A DNA stretch of 64,000 nucleotides from Bradyrhizobium erythrophlei (GTDB lineage Bacteria; Pseudomonadota; Alphaproteobacteria; Rhizobiales; Xanthobacteraceae): NCBI RefSeq assembly GCF_900129425.1, contig NZ_LT670817.1, forward strand, positions 6,510,001 through 6,574,000, in the 5' to 3' direction. The notes below the pieces were generated by a model. It was not told where the DNA came from. It saw nothing but the letters and a program-made list of their open reading frames with translations, and ran no database searches. Position numbers and translations under genes: made by a program. This document shows, one piece after another, positions 41,732-50,951 of this stretch. Numbering within the stretch: the stretch's first letter is position 1; each line of letters opens with the position of its first letter.

Positions 41732-43063
41732 TCAGACAGTTTCCCGGATATCTTCTAGAGGACGCAAGCGGGCGGTCGCGAGGAAGGCAGAAACGACTGA
41801 AACAACCGCAAAGACTACCGGATACGCCGACAAGAAATACGACGAGTATTGACCGATGATCGGCAGGATAACCGGCGTGATGCTGCTCAGCACCAGTCCA
41901 AATCCAAACGTCAGAGCGAACCCGGTCAGGCGTGTTTGCGGGGGAAACATCTGGGGAATGACATACAGCGGCAAGATCGTGAGCGGGGCGCACAGAAATT
42001 GCACCAGCCCCCAGCGGAGCGCCAGGCCCGGACCGTCTGGTATACCTTGGTAAAACCAGAACATCGCCGCAGCGAGCGCCACCGTTGCAAGCGCGGCTAT
42101 CCCAACAATCCCGAAGCGAACACTGGCGAATCCGACAATGACGCATCCGAGGCCGTTCGCGACCAGCGACACGAGCTGAGCCGCATGGACGGTTTTGACA
42201 TCCATGTGAAGCTGGCTCACGAAGTAGGAAAGCGGATACAGGACGGTCGAATTGGTGATGATGCCGATGATTAGCGCGATCAGGACGCAATAGACAGCGC
42301 GCATCTTGTATCGCTGGAAGATCACCTTCAGCGTCAGCCCCCTCGACAAAGCGCCGCGCCTTTCGAGTTCTCTGAAAACCTCGGTCTCCCTTGTATATCT
42401 GCGAAGATAGTACGAGACCAATCCGAACAAGCCGGCCAGCAGGAAGGGCAGCCGCCAGCCGTAACTTTCCAGATCGTGGTGACTGATCGAATTTTCGAGC
42501 GCAATGACGATCAGAGCGCCAAGAAGCGATCCAAGACTGAACGTTGCGGTAAGAACGCCGGCAATGAACCCAAAGCGCTTCTGAGGAACGGACTCGCCGG
42601 CGAAAATGAGTGCGCCTGGTAGCTCACCGCCGAGAGAAAACCCCTGGAGAAGCCGACAGAGCAGCAGCAGGACGGGAGCCCAGACGCCTACGGTTGCAAA
42701 CGTAGGCAGCAGACCGATCGAGAGGGTTGCGGCGGCGATCAGCAGTACCGACAAACCGAAAGTTCTCTTGCGGCCAAACCGGTCACCGAGAATCCCAAGC
42801 AGGACTCCACCGATGGGACGGCCGAGATAGCCGATGGCGAACACCGACATGACCTGAATGGTCCGGATCGTGGGAGGAATGTCGGGCGGGAAAAACAACG
42901 CCCCAATGATGGGCGACAGGAATATAAAGACGTTGTACTCGAGAAATTCGAGGATCGAGCCCAACGACGCCAAAGCCAGTATTTTGATCTGCTCGGCACC
43001 CAGCCTTTTATCCGCCACGGCCTCATCACGAGACCACGGCGTATCGTCCATGCTAATGGTCAT
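41732..43063 (-). CDS. MFS transporter, metabolite:H+ symporter (MHS) family
   Basis: A 443-residue transporter with about twelve membrane segments. The MHS-type motif YLGRPIGGVLLGILGDRFGR, then KRTFGLSVLL, and a second motif FSLGGELPGALIFAGESVP are visible. MHS carriers import small organic and aromatic acids with protons. It is oriented with the IclR and FAD-monooxygenase genes upstream, so it may bring in the hydroxyaromatic acid used by the genes at 44-53 kb. Confidence 0.9.
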   Translation of the reverse strand: MTISMDDTPWSRDEAVADKRLGAEQIKILALASLGSILEFLEYNVFIFLSPIIGALFFPPDIPPTIRTIQVMSVFAIGYLGRPIGGVLLGILGDRFGRKRTFGLSVLLIAAATLSIGLLPTFATVGVWAPVLLLLCRLLQGFSLGGELPGALIFAGESVPQKRFGFIAGVLTATFSLGSLLGALIVIALENSISHHDLESYGWRLPFLLAGLFGLVSYYLRRYTRETEVFRELERRGALSRGLTLKVIFQRYKMRAVYCVLIALIIGIITNSTVLYPLSYFVSQLHMDVKTVHAAQLVSLVANGLGCVIVGFASVRFGIVGIAALATVALAAAMFWFYQGIPDGPGLALRWGLVQFLCAPLTILPLYVIPQMFPPQTRLTGFALTFGFGLVLSSITPVILPIIGQYSSYFLSAYPVVFAVVSVVSAFLATARLRPLEDIRETV

Positions 43064-43231
43064 TCGCGTTTGCCGCTTTGTGAAAGTTGCCGTTTCTTGG
43101 TGATGCCGATGCTTCCGCCCAGGAAAAAGCTACTTGGCATTTTTCCTTTTAGCAAATTTATTTTACATTGGAATACGCTTACCGAACCGAGTACGTCGAC
43201 GCGCAACCCGAACCCGCGGGTCGGCGACAGA

Positions 43232-44071
43232 CTATTTTTCGGCCGCTTCCGCGCTCGAGAAGCCCTGCAGAGACCTGCTTGCCGTGTTCAAGATGGTCTT
43301 GAGAGTCTGGGCAGGTTTCCCCTGATAGGAAAGATCGAAATCACGGTGAGAGCCCATCACGGTCACGGCAAACGCGATTCCCTCCGGTCCGTGAATCGGG
43401 CCGGACAAGGCGTCTATTCCGGTGCGACGTTCGCCCTGCGACCGGGCCAATCCGAACTGACGTACGGCGTCTATTCGATCGCGATATCGCTGCAGGAGGT
43501 CTTCTTTGGACGATGACTCGGTATGCTCCAGCCTCGTCAGTTCGCTATCGATCATGGGCTTGGTCGTCTGTGCGGGTAGATAAGATGCCCAAACCCGCCC
43601 GGTGGCCGTGGTCAACACCGGAAGGACAACGCCTGACCTGACCTTGATCGCCACGCCCGGGGATCCTTCGAGCCATCGGATGACCATCGGCCCGGAATCC
43701 GTCCATACCGTCGCGTGTACGTCGCGATGGATCTCATTCACCACCGCCGCCAACGCTTCCGTAACGACTTCGATGCCGTTGATGCGCTTGAGCACGGACA
43801 GGCCGATATCGCAGCAGAACGGCCCGAGGTCATATTGAGCCGTGTCGGGGTCCTGCCTCACCAGACCGGCCTCCGACAGGCTCACCAAATAGCGGTAAGC
43901 CTTGCTCGCCGAGGTTTTTGACGCCTTGGCGACATCGCGCAGGTGAAGCGGTCCCGTAGAGGCAGCCAATGCGTTGAGAACCTGCATGCCGATTTCGATC
44001 GATTGGATACCTCGCGGCGTCCCGGACTTCTTCGGGATGCCCGGACGTTTCTTACCGCTGATGGGTGGCAT
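43232..44071 (-). CDS. IclR-family transcriptional regulator (first copy)
   Basis: A 279-residue IclR protein. The N-terminal winged helix is RGIQSIEIGMQVLNALAAST, then LHLRDVAKASKTSASKAYRY. It is followed by the IclR effector domain (QGERRTGIDALSGPIHGPEG). It resembles the second IclR gene at 48119 closely enough to suggest a common origin (for example RGIQSI and DVAKA-ASKAYRYLVS). It is the likely regulator of the flanking MHS transporter and FAD-monooxygenase genes. Confidence 0.9.
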   Translation of the reverse strand: MPPISGKKRPGIPKKSGTPRGIQSIEIGMQVLNALAASTGPLHLRDVAKASKTSASKAYRYLVSLSEAGLVRQDPDTAQYDLGPFCCDIGLSVLKRINGIEVVTEALAAVVNEIHRDVHATVWTDSGPMVIRWLEGSPGVAIKVRSGVVLPVLTTATGRVWASYLPAQTTKPMIDSELTRLEHTESSSKEDLLQRYRDRIDAVRQFGLARSQGERRTGIDALSGPIHGPEGIAFAVTVMGSHRDFDLSYQGKPAQTLKTILNTASRSLQGFSSAEAAEK

Positions 44072-44190
44072 CTATCCCGTACCAATTCTCGTATTAAAAA
44101 GCGTCTTCAAACAAACGGATCAAAGCTCCGAAGAAACCACATCACTCGCACGCCCATCGCCGTGATGTTGAAGCACGCATCGATCGAACG

Positions 44191-45852
44191 TCAAGCGACG
44201 CGCGAGGCGTTGCGCTCATTGACGGCCGATGAACGCGCCCCTCTGACTACGTCCAGAATTTCGCCGGCGTCCTTGGGCAGGTTATCCGAACGCCAAGCCA
44301 CATGACCGTCGGGACGGACCAGCACGAGCCGGTACTGGTAAATCTTGCACGCCTCCTCGTCATCCAAGACCTGAACGTCGAGCGGCATATTCCTCGCTTT
44401 CGCCGCGCGCAAAAATCGTTCGGCATCGGGTGCATCGCGGCCGAGACGCAGCAGGACGAAGCTTCGGCCGAAGAGATCGAGTGTGGAGCTACCATCCGCG
44501 AGCCAAACATGGGGCGCGCGCGAACCCGGCCGCGATATCTGGGTATAGGTTGCGATCTCATCGGCCGGCGACGGCGTGCCGTCGCTGTAGACGACCGGCG
44601 AATTCTCATAACGGTAGCCCAGATGAATGCCGATTGTGAACCATTCGCGGCGCATCTGTTCGGCATACCAGTCACCGAACTCCTTGCGGGCCTGCCGTCC
44701 GGCCTCGCTGTCTCCAAATATTTCGGCCGGAGGCTTGCGATCGCGGCTGGACAGCATTCGTTTCAGATTGCCGCTGCTCTCGCTGACATTGCGGACCGCG
44801 ATTGGCTTGCGCTCGATTTCGTAGCTGCGCATAAGATCGGCGCCACCCCAACCCCGTATCATCGCGTCCAGCTTCCAACCCAGGTCGACGGAATCGCCGA
44901 TGCCGGTGTTCATGCCGAACCCACCGGTCGGCGACATCAGATGGGCGGAATCGCCCGCGATAAAAACCCGCTTGGTCCCGTAGCTGTCCGCGACCAGTTC
45001 GCGCCGGACCCACGGGACGATGGTCAGGATCTCGAAATCAAAATCCTTGCCCATCGCGCGCCGAATGAGGTCTTTAACCTCCTCCTCGGTGAATGTTTTC
45101 TTCTCCGCTGTGCCGACGATCGACATTCGCCATCGGTCCGCGCCGTTGATCGCAACGATCGTCAGCCAGGTCCCTTCCGGACCGATGAAGATGAAGCGAT
45201 AGGCCCTGCCCTTGTCATGAAGCTCGGGAAGATCGGGACAGCGAAAAATAATGTTGGTCGTATAGGTCAGTACCGGCTGCCCGGACATCCCGATGCCCAG
45301 CTTCTCGCGCACGGCGCTGGAGCCGCCGTCGGTCCCCACCAGAAAATCCGCCGTCATTTGATAATCGCGCCCGGCAGCGTGGTCGCGAAGCGTAGCCACG
45401 ACCCCGTCGTCCCGCTCACCGAAATCGACGAGTTCGGTGCGATAGCGCAGATCGACGTGTTCGAATTGGCGGACGAAGCGCGTCAGGATCGGATCGAACA
45501 TGTCCTGCGGGCAACGCTCACGATTCTGGGGGCTTTGCGGAGGCCGCTTCTCGAGGTTCTTGGGTGGTATGGCTTCGCGCCCGAGTTCATAGCCGGTCAA
45601 CGAGGTCAGGAACACATTGTCCTGCGGGTAGTCCCGTGGATAGGGCGAGTGCGAGACCCAGTCGGAGATCCCCCACCTGCGGCAATGTTCCATGGTGCGG
45701 ATACCGACCATGTCCATCTTGGGCGCCGAGATCGCACCGTCGGTGCGTTCGATCAACGTGCATGCATCGCCGCGCCAGCCCAGATCGCCGGCGAGCGCAA
45801 GACCAACTGGACCGGCGCCCACGATCAATACGGAGGTTCGGGATTTCGTCAT
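44191..45852 (-). CDS. FAD-dependent aromatic monooxygenase (PheA/TfdB/MhpA type)
   Basis: A 553-residue flavin hydroxylase that adds a hydroxyl to a phenolic ring using NAD(P)H and O2. The FAD-binding motif is GAGPVGLALAGDLGWRG at the N-terminus. The middle DG motif is LVGTDGGSSAVREKLG, and the GD motif is IAGDSAHLMSPTGGFGMNTG. A C-terminal thioredoxin-like domain fits the 550-residue length. The ATG at 45852 has GAGAGA upstream; a GTG four codons earlier also exists. It lies between the PrpF-like gene upstream and an IclR gene downstream. Confidence 0.9.
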   Translation of the reverse strand: MTKSRTSVLIVGAGPVGLALAGDLGWRGDACTLIERTDGAISAPKMDMVGIRTMEHCRRWGISDWVSHSPYPRDYPQDNVFLTSLTGYELGREAIPPKNLEKRPPQSPQNRERCPQDMFDPILTRFVRQFEHVDLRYRTELVDFGERDDGVVATLRDHAAGRDYQMTADFLVGTDGGSSAVREKLGIGMSGQPVLTYTTNIIFRCPDLPELHDKGRAYRFIFIGPEGTWLTIVAINGADRWRMSIVGTAEKKTFTEEEVKDLIRRAMGKDFDFEILTIVPWVRRELVADSYGTKRVFIAGDSAHLMSPTGGFGMNTGIGDSVDLGWKLDAMIRGWGGADLMRSYEIERKPIAVRNVSESSGNLKRMLSSRDRKPPAEIFGDSEAGRQARKEFGDWYAEQMRREWFTIGIHLGYRYENSPVVYSDGTPSPADEIATYTQISRPGSRAPHVWLADGSSTLDLFGRSFVLLRLGRDAPDAERFLRAAKARNMPLDVQVLDDEEACKIYQYRLVLVRPDGHVAWRSDNLPKDAGEILDVVRGARSSAVNERNASRVA

Positions 45853-45873
45853 GTTTTCTCTCACAAAACTCAG

Positions 45874-47025
45874 CTAGCTGGTTCGGTAGAACACGCGCCC
45901 TTCCATGAGGCGCCGCGCCGTACGGTAGACCACAACTTCCTCGGCGACGGCTTCACCGCCGGAGATCCGCACCTTTGCGCCGAGGGTCAGGATTCCCGAA
46001 GCGTGCGCGATCGTTATGTCGCGGTCCGGCTCGGAACGCTCGCTCAGAGCCTCGGCGACAATCGAGCCAGGCAGCCTGCCTGCGACCGCGAGACACATCG
46101 CTCCCGTCAAGGGGGTGGCCCGATGCGGTTGCCCGGCCGAGATCATTCGCGTCACGATATCGGCTTCGGCGGATGCTGCGGATCGCGGCCAGATCAGCGA
46201 GACCAGGGGCAGGTTCTTGATTCTGGTCCGGGCTTCCTGTTCGCTGCAAAGGCCCATTCGCGCCGCGCTCGCGACACGAACTTCCTCGAGCCGCTGCACG
46301 AGTTCCGCATCCTTCTCGAGGTCTTCGGGGCGCGATCGCGGGTCGAGCGCAAAGGCGCTGCCGCGCACAAATACCACCGGATTGGCGGCATCGACCAGGG
46401 AGGCTTCGATTTGACCAACCCCGGCGACGTCAAGTTCGTCGCGCGCGTTTCCCGTCGGCAACAGCTTGCCGGTGGTGGCGCCGCCGGGATCGAGAAAGGC
46501 CAGTCTTACCGGATCGCCTTCACCGGCAACGCCCGCGATCGACTGTTCGCCGCCAACCGCCGCTCTGCCGTCCTGCAGCGCAAACGTTGCAACCACGATC
46601 TTGCCCGTGTTCGTATTATGGATCCGGACTGTTGCGGAATTCCCCGTTGCCCTGACCAATCCCTCGTCGACGGCGTAGGGACCGACTGCCGACGAAATAT
46701 TGCCGCAGGTGCCGCGATAGCTCACGATTGCTTCCCGGATGCCGACCTGCGCAAAGGTGAAATCGACGTCAGCGTCGGGATGCGTCGGCTTGCCGATAAC
46801 CGCAATTTTCGACAGCGATGAAAGTCCGCCGCCCATGCCGTCGAGTTGACGTCCGTTCGGATCAGGCGAGCCGAGAACGCCGCAAAAGATCGCGTCCCAG
46901 TTCGAGCAATCGCGCGGGGGCGCCGCCTTCGGGAGATCTTCCTGGCGAAAGAAGACCGCCTTGCTGGTGCCGCCACGCATGAAAACCGCCGGCAGCGATA
47001 CATGCCGTCCGCGAGAGCCGCTCAT
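45874..47025 (-). CDS. PrpF-family isomerase (4-oxalomesaconate tautomerase/aconitate isomerase-like)
   Basis: A 383-residue PrpF protein (diaminopimelate-epimerase fold) that shifts double bonds in unsaturated tricarboxylic acids. Family marks are PAVFMRGGTSKAVFFR, LDGMGGGLSSLSKIAV and GTCGNISSAVGPYAVDEG, which carries the Cys expected in the active site. Relatives act in the methylcitrate cycle and in ring-fission pathways (GalD). Its start overlaps the stop of the upstream lyase gene (47022-47025), so the two are coupled. The substrate here is unknown. Confidence 0.88.
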   Translation of the reverse strand: MSGSRGRHVSLPAVFMRGGTSKAVFFRQEDLPKAAPPRDCSNWDAIFCGVLGSPDPNGRQLDGMGGGLSSLSKIAVIGKPTHPDADVDFTFAQVGIREAIVSYRGTCGNISSAVGPYAVDEGLVRATGNSATVRIHNTNTGKIVVATFALQDGRAAVGGEQSIAGVAGEGDPVRLAFLDPGGATTGKLLPTGNARDELDVAGVGQIEASLVDAANPVVFVRGSAFALDPRSRPEDLEKDAELVQRLEEVRVASAARMGLCSEQEARTRIKNLPLVSLIWPRSAASAEADIVTRMISAGQPHRATPLTGAMCLAVAGRLPGSIVAEALSERSEPDRDITIAHASGILTLGAKVRISGGEAVAEEVVVYRTARRLMEGRVFYRTS

Positions 47026-47942
47026 CGTTGAGGCATTCCTTCCGGCACGATGGTGCGGACCAATGTCGAGTCCAGTTCCTCGAATTCCTGGTAGTTGATC
47101 CGGGCGTAGAGTTCTTTTCGGGTCTGCATCCGCTCCAGCACCTTGTGCGTTCCGTCGTCGCGGTTGATGGCGGCATACAATTCTTCCTGCGCCTTGTTGG
47201 CGACGCGCAGCGAACTAACCGGCCAGATCACGATGCGATATCCCATCCTTTCGAATTCTGCCCCGGTGAAGAAAGGAGTCCGCCCGAACTCCGTCATGTT
47301 CGCGAGCAGCGGGACTTTGACGCGTTTTGCAAATTCGGCGAACATCTCGGCATTGATCAAGGCCTCCGGAAAGATGATGTCCGCGCCCGCCTCGATATAG
47401 CGTTCGGCCCTCGCCACCGCTCCGTCGACGCCCTCTTCAGCTGCGGCATCGGTGCGTGCAACGATCAGCAGATGCCGCCTCGCCTTCCTTGCCGCGGCGA
47501 TCTTCGCGGCCATGTGCAGCGGATCGGCCAGTTTCTTGTCGTTCAAGTGGCCGCATTTTTTCGGTAGAATCTGGTCTTCGATCTGAACGGCCGCGGCGCC
47601 CGCGTCTTCGAGGCTCCTGACCATGTGCATGACGTTGAGCGCTTCGCCGAAGCCGGTGTCCCCGTCCACGAGGATCGGCAGGTCGGCCGCGCGCGCGATC
47701 TGCCGGGCGAACCAGCACACGTCTTCCAGACCGAGCACGCCGAGGTCCGGCAGTCCCATTGAAGCCGTCATCGCTGCGCCCGAAAGGTAAACCGACTCGA
47801 AGCCGGCTGCCTTGGCCTGCAGCGCCGCCATTCCATTGTGGGCTCCGGGCATCCGCAGGATACCCGGGCGCGCCAACAGCGACGCCAGCCGGTGTCCCGC
47901 AGGCGTGTTCGAAAGACCCTCGGCGACCAAATACGTCATCAT
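47022..47942 (-). CDS. PEP-mutase/isocitrate-lyase superfamily enzyme
   Basis: A TIM-barrel enzyme of about 306 residues in the superfamily of oxaloacetate decarboxylase, 2-methylisocitrate lyase and dimethylmalate lyase. The signature segments are ILRMPGAHNGMAALQAKAAG, LPILVDGDTGFGEALNV (Mg2+-binding) and IQIEDQ-like VQIEDQILPKKCGHL, the last with the K-K-C-G-H lyase loop. I start it at 47942 (MMTYLVAEG), after AGGTGG; the frame opens at 48020 with a TTG. It is coupled to the PrpF-like gene. It would cleave or decarboxylate a hydroxy- or oxo-dicarboxylate. Confidence 0.88.
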   Translation of the reverse strand: MMTYLVAEGLSNTPAGHRLASLLARPGILRMPGAHNGMAALQAKAAGFESVYLSGAAMTASMGLPDLGVLGLEDVCWFARQIARAADLPILVDGDTGFGEALNVMHMVRSLEDAGAAAVQIEDQILPKKCGHLNDKKLADPLHMAAKIAAARKARRHLLIVARTDAAAEEGVDGAVARAERYIEAGADIIFPEALINAEMFAEFAKRVKVPLLANMTEFGRTPFFTGAEFERMGYRIVIWPVSSLRVANKAQEELYAAINRDDGTHKVLERMQTRKELYARINYQEFEELDSTLVRTIVPEGMPQR

Positions 47943-48029
47943 CCACCTGCTATCCGAACGGCCCGCGGCAGGCAACGAGCCCAGAGCAGCCAAAGAAACG
48001 CTTATTGTTTGATTACACAATAGTCAATA

Positions 48030-48042
48030 TATATGTCATTGG
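48030..48042. promoter_or_regulatory. Candidate operator related to CATATGNCAATGG
   Basis: TATATGTCATTGG, between the divergent lyase and IclR genes, matches 11 of 13 bases of two sites at 52345-52357 and 52473-52485. It may be an IclR-type site shared by the gentisate-like genes. Confidence 0.35.
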
Positions 48043-48118
48043 GAAACGCGACATCCCTATCGATCCGTTCGCGGAACAAAACTATTATGCTTGGGCCGAT
48101 CGAGGGGGAAGAGGTCGC

Positions 48119-48931
48119 TTGAAACGAACGCGAAACCAGCGCCCGCCGCGCGGTATCCAGTCCATCACGGTCGGCGCTTCGGTCCTGAGGGCGCTCGCGA
48201 GCGTGAGCGGCCCAGTACCGCTGCGCGACGTGGCCAAGGCGGCCGGCATGCCGGCAAGCAAGGCCTATCGATATCTCGTGAGCTTTGCCGTGCTCGGCAT
48301 GGTCCGTCAGGACGACGCGACGGGACTTTACGATCTCGGGCCGTTTTCGCGACAACTGGGACTGACAGCTTTGGGCCGCATCGATGCGGTGGAGGTGGTC
48401 ACGTCCGAACTGGCACGGCTCGCGGCGGCGGCAGGGCATGATGCGCACACCACGGTGTGGTCGCAGCTCGGTCCGATGGTGCTGAGATGGAGACAGGGCG
48501 CCAACGACATCGCGGTCCGGATCAACGAGGGATCGATTTTGCCGCTTCTGACGACCGCGACCGGGCGGGCTTGGGTCGCGCATCAACCGGCACAGATCAC
48601 CGCGCCGCTGATCGAACGTGAACTCGAAGCCCTTCATGCCAGCAGCGGCCAGGCGCTGGAGGTTCTTCGCGCGCGCTACGGCGAACGCGTGGAAGAGGTT
48701 CGGCGCCTGGGGTTCTCCCACTCCGAAGGGGAGCGCCGCTCAGGAATCGATGCACTCTCGGTACCCGTGTTCGGTCCCGCGGGCGTCGCGTTCACGATGA
48801 CCTTGCTTGGAACGCATGGCGACAGCGACTTCTCCTATGACGGACCGACGGTACGGCTTCTTACGGCGGCAGCTGCCCGCGTGTCGGCCCAACTTGGCGC
48901 CCGCAGTCGAAGCGATAGCGACAGCAGCTAG
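48119..48931 (+). CDS. IclR-family transcriptional regulator (second copy, TTG start)
   Basis: A 270-residue IclR regulator. A long frame runs back to 47759 through the divergent gene, but the IclR homology begins at PPRGIQSITVGASVLRALAS. TTG at 48119 has GGGGGAAGAGG just upstream, so I take that as the start. The HTH is VPLRDVAKAAGMPASKAYRY. The effector domain carries SEGERRSGIDALSVPVFGPA. It is divergent to the lyase/PrpF/monooxygenase genes and convergent with the FAH hydrolase, whose stop it overlaps. Confidence 0.9.
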   Translation: MKRTRNQRPPRGIQSITVGASVLRALASVSGPVPLRDVAKAAGMPASKAYRYLVSFAVLGMVRQDDATGLYDLGPFSRQLGLTALGRIDAVEVVTSELARLAAAAGHDAHTTVWSQLGPMVLRWRQGANDIAVRINEGSILPLLTTATGRAWVAHQPAQITAPLIERELEALHASSGQALEVLRARYGERVEEVRRLGFSHSEGERRSGIDALSVPVFGPAGVAFTMTLLGTHGDSDFSYDGPTVRLLTAAAARVSAQLGARSRSDSDSS

Positions 48932-49815
48932 GCGGCGGGCTTGTTCCAGAGTTCGTGCCCCCCGCTTTCCGATTGAACGACGTCGAGCGTCATCGAGCCT
49001 ACATGGCTGATAACGATCTTCACCTTGTCGCCGCCCTTTAACGGCCCGACGCCGGCCGGCGTGCCAGAGGCGATGATATCGCCGGGATAGAGCATCATGA
49101 CACTCGAGGCCATGCGGATCATATCGGGAATGTCGACGATGAGATCCCTGGTGTTGGCTTTCTGGCGAACCACGCCGTTGACCTCGAGCAGCAGGTCGAT
49201 GTCGTCATATCGCGGCACCTCGTCGCGTGTCACGATATAGGGACCGAGCGGACAAAACGTATCGTAGGATTTTCGCATCACCCGCTCCTCCTGGCCGCGA
49301 ACCACGATGTCCAGCAGGCAGGAGTAGCCAAAAACATGGTCCATCGCGTCTTCGCGCGAAATCATCCGGCCGCCCTTTCCGATGATGACGGCAAGCTCGC
49401 ATTCGTGATGGACCTGTCGTCCCTGGATGTTCGGCAGCGCGATCGGTTCGCGCGGGCCACTCAGACTGGAATTCGATTTGAGGAAGAAACCTTGTCCATC
49501 CGCCTTGAACTTCGAGATGAGGCCGGTGCCGGTCTTCATCTCCTCGACATGGGCGTGGTAGTTGGCCGGAAACGCGATCACCTTGTTGGGCCAAAGTATC
49601 GGACATTCGAGATCGGCGGTGGAAAGCGGCGTCCCGGCTTCACTTTGCGCCAATGCCTCCAATTGCGGCCTCGCGCGGTCGAAATCCGCAATCAGTTTTA
49701 CCATGCCGACCGGAGGCCAGAAATCCGCTGATACCGAGGATGCCACTGTCGCATCGATCAGCCGGTCATCGACGACGACGCCGATGCGGCCACCGCCGAA
49801 ACTTGCCAACTTCAT
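48928..49815 (-). CDS. Fumarylacetoacetate-hydrolase-family hydrolase (maleyl-/fumarylpyruvate hydrolase-like)
   Basis: A 295-residue FAH-fold enzyme that cleaves a C-C bond in a ring-fission product. The metal ligands lie in HHECELAVIIGKGGRMIS (Glu, Glu) and in the following Asp region DHVFGYSCLLDI. The C-terminal block LYPGDIIASGTPAGVGPLKG is typical of acylpyruvate hydrolases. It lies 37 bases downstream of the gentisate-dioxygenase-like gene, so it most likely hydrolyses maleylpyruvate or fumarylpyruvate. Confidence 0.9.
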   Translation of the reverse strand: MKLASFGGGRIGVVVDDRLIDATVASSVSADFWPPVGMVKLIADFDRARPQLEALAQSEAGTPLSTADLECPILWPNKVIAFPANYHAHVEEMKTGTGLISKFKADGQGFFLKSNSSLSGPREPIALPNIQGRQVHHECELAVIIGKGGRMISREDAMDHVFGYSCLLDIVVRGQEERVMRKSYDTFCPLGPYIVTRDEVPRYDDIDLLLEVNGVVRQKANTRDLIVDIPDMIRMASSVMMLYPGDIIASGTPAGVGPLKGGDKVKIVISHVGSMTLDVVQSESGGHELWNKPAA

Positions 49816-49852
49816 TTCATGTCTCCGTTATTTCGTCGCCGCACCACCTGGT

Positions 49853-50899
49853 TCAACTCGCCTGTTCGCGGTAAAGCCCGAGCGCTTTCAGAACCGGGAA
49901 ATCGTTGACCTGGAACATGACCGCTTCCGACGTCGATGAGCGGTTGCAGTGACCGTGCTCCGCCCAGGGCGGCAGCGCGAGGAAGTCGCCCTTGTCCCAG
50001 TCGAAGGTCTGGCCATCGATAGTGGTACTGCCGCTGCCGCGAACGATGTAATAGACCACGCTTCCGGTATGGCGGTGAGCCTTGCAGCGCGCGCCCGGGC
50101 GCAGCATCTGCAGCGCCGTTCCGATGGTCGGCAAGGCCGGGGCGCCGGTGAGCGGATTTTGGTATTCGAGGATGACGTCATCGAACGGATCGGGCTCGAG
50201 TCCGGCGGCCTGCTGCAAGGCTTCTTGGGCGCGATCCCGCGTATAGGCCAGAATCGGGCTGGCAAGCCCGGTGTGCGACGGCGTCATCGGCCGCATGATG
50301 CCGCTTCCGAATTCCCGGTACGACCGGTTGGAAATATTGGAAACCGGCTGTCGCGGCTGCGACGATGCTTCGAAGAAAGTGGCTTCGAGCGATCGGACCA
50401 GCGAGATGTCGAGCACATCAAGCCAGATCATCGGCTCGGATCCCTTGTGTTCGTGGTCGTGCCACGTCCAGCTCGGCGTTAACACCAGATCACCCTCGTT
50501 GATGGGGTACTGTTCTCCCTCGACGATAGTATCGACGCCCTTGCCCTGCATGATGTAGCGTAGCGCGGTCGCAGCGTGACGGTGGCCGGTCGCGACTTCG
50601 CCGGGCAAAATGTACTGGATGGAAGCCCAGAAAGTTGGGGTCGTTCCATAAGGAAGACCGGGATTGGTCAGCCTGATGGTGCGACGTTGTCCGCCGGCCT
50701 CCAGCTTGAGCTTGGCTCCGATCTTGTCGAGCAGGCGGTCAAGATCTCCGCTACGCCAATGACAGGGCTTCATGGCCGAGACCGGCTGCCGTGTGAACAG
50801 CGGCGGATCGTCCGGCTGGGCCACCCTGCAGTTGAAGCGCTCGAGTTCGGCGGAAAGCGCCCTCCGCTCCGAGGCGTCAGACATCATGGTTTCGGCCAT
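49853..50899 (-). CDS. Gentisate 1,2-dioxygenase-like bicupin
   Basis: A 348-residue two-cupin ring-cleavage dioxygenase. The Fe(II) ligands in the first cupin are H106 and H108 (TGHRHAATAL) and H147 (WTWHDHEHKG). A second cupin covers residues about 260-330 (KAHRHTGSVVYYIVRGSGST). The length and motif order match gentisate dioxygenases, which open 2,5-dihydroxybenzoate to maleylpyruvate. A GGAGG ribosome binding site precedes the start. With the FAH hydrolase downstream and a hydroxybenzoate hydroxylase nearby it forms a gentisate-type module. Confidence 0.9.
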   Translation of the reverse strand: MAETMMSDASERRALSAELERFNCRVAQPDDPPLFTRQPVSAMKPCHWRSGDLDRLLDKIGAKLKLEAGGQRRTIRLTNPGLPYGTTPTFWASIQYILPGEVATGHRHAATALRYIMQGKGVDTIVEGEQYPINEGDLVLTPSWTWHDHEHKGSEPMIWLDVLDISLVRSLEATFFEASSQPRQPVSNISNRSYREFGSGIMRPMTPSHTGLASPILAYTRDRAQEALQQAAGLEPDPFDDVILEYQNPLTGAPALPTIGTALQMLRPGARCKAHRHTGSVVYYIVRGSGSTTIDGQTFDWDKGDFLALPPWAEHGHCNRSSTSEAVMFQVNDFPVLKALGLYREQAS

Positions 50900-50951
50900 T
50901 GCAACCTCCTTTATTTGTAGCGACGCCGCCGTTGACGGTCGGGAAAAGGCT

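Noticed and set aside
44302..46821. 839-residue plus-strand open frame
   Set aside because: It lies entirely opposite the FAD monooxygenase and PrpF-like genes and has no recognisable domain; a GC-bias artefact.
47759..48118. N-terminal 120-residue extension of the IclR frame
   Set aside because: This part is antisense to the lyase gene and not IclR-like; a TTG with a strong ribosome binding site at 48119 fits the family start.
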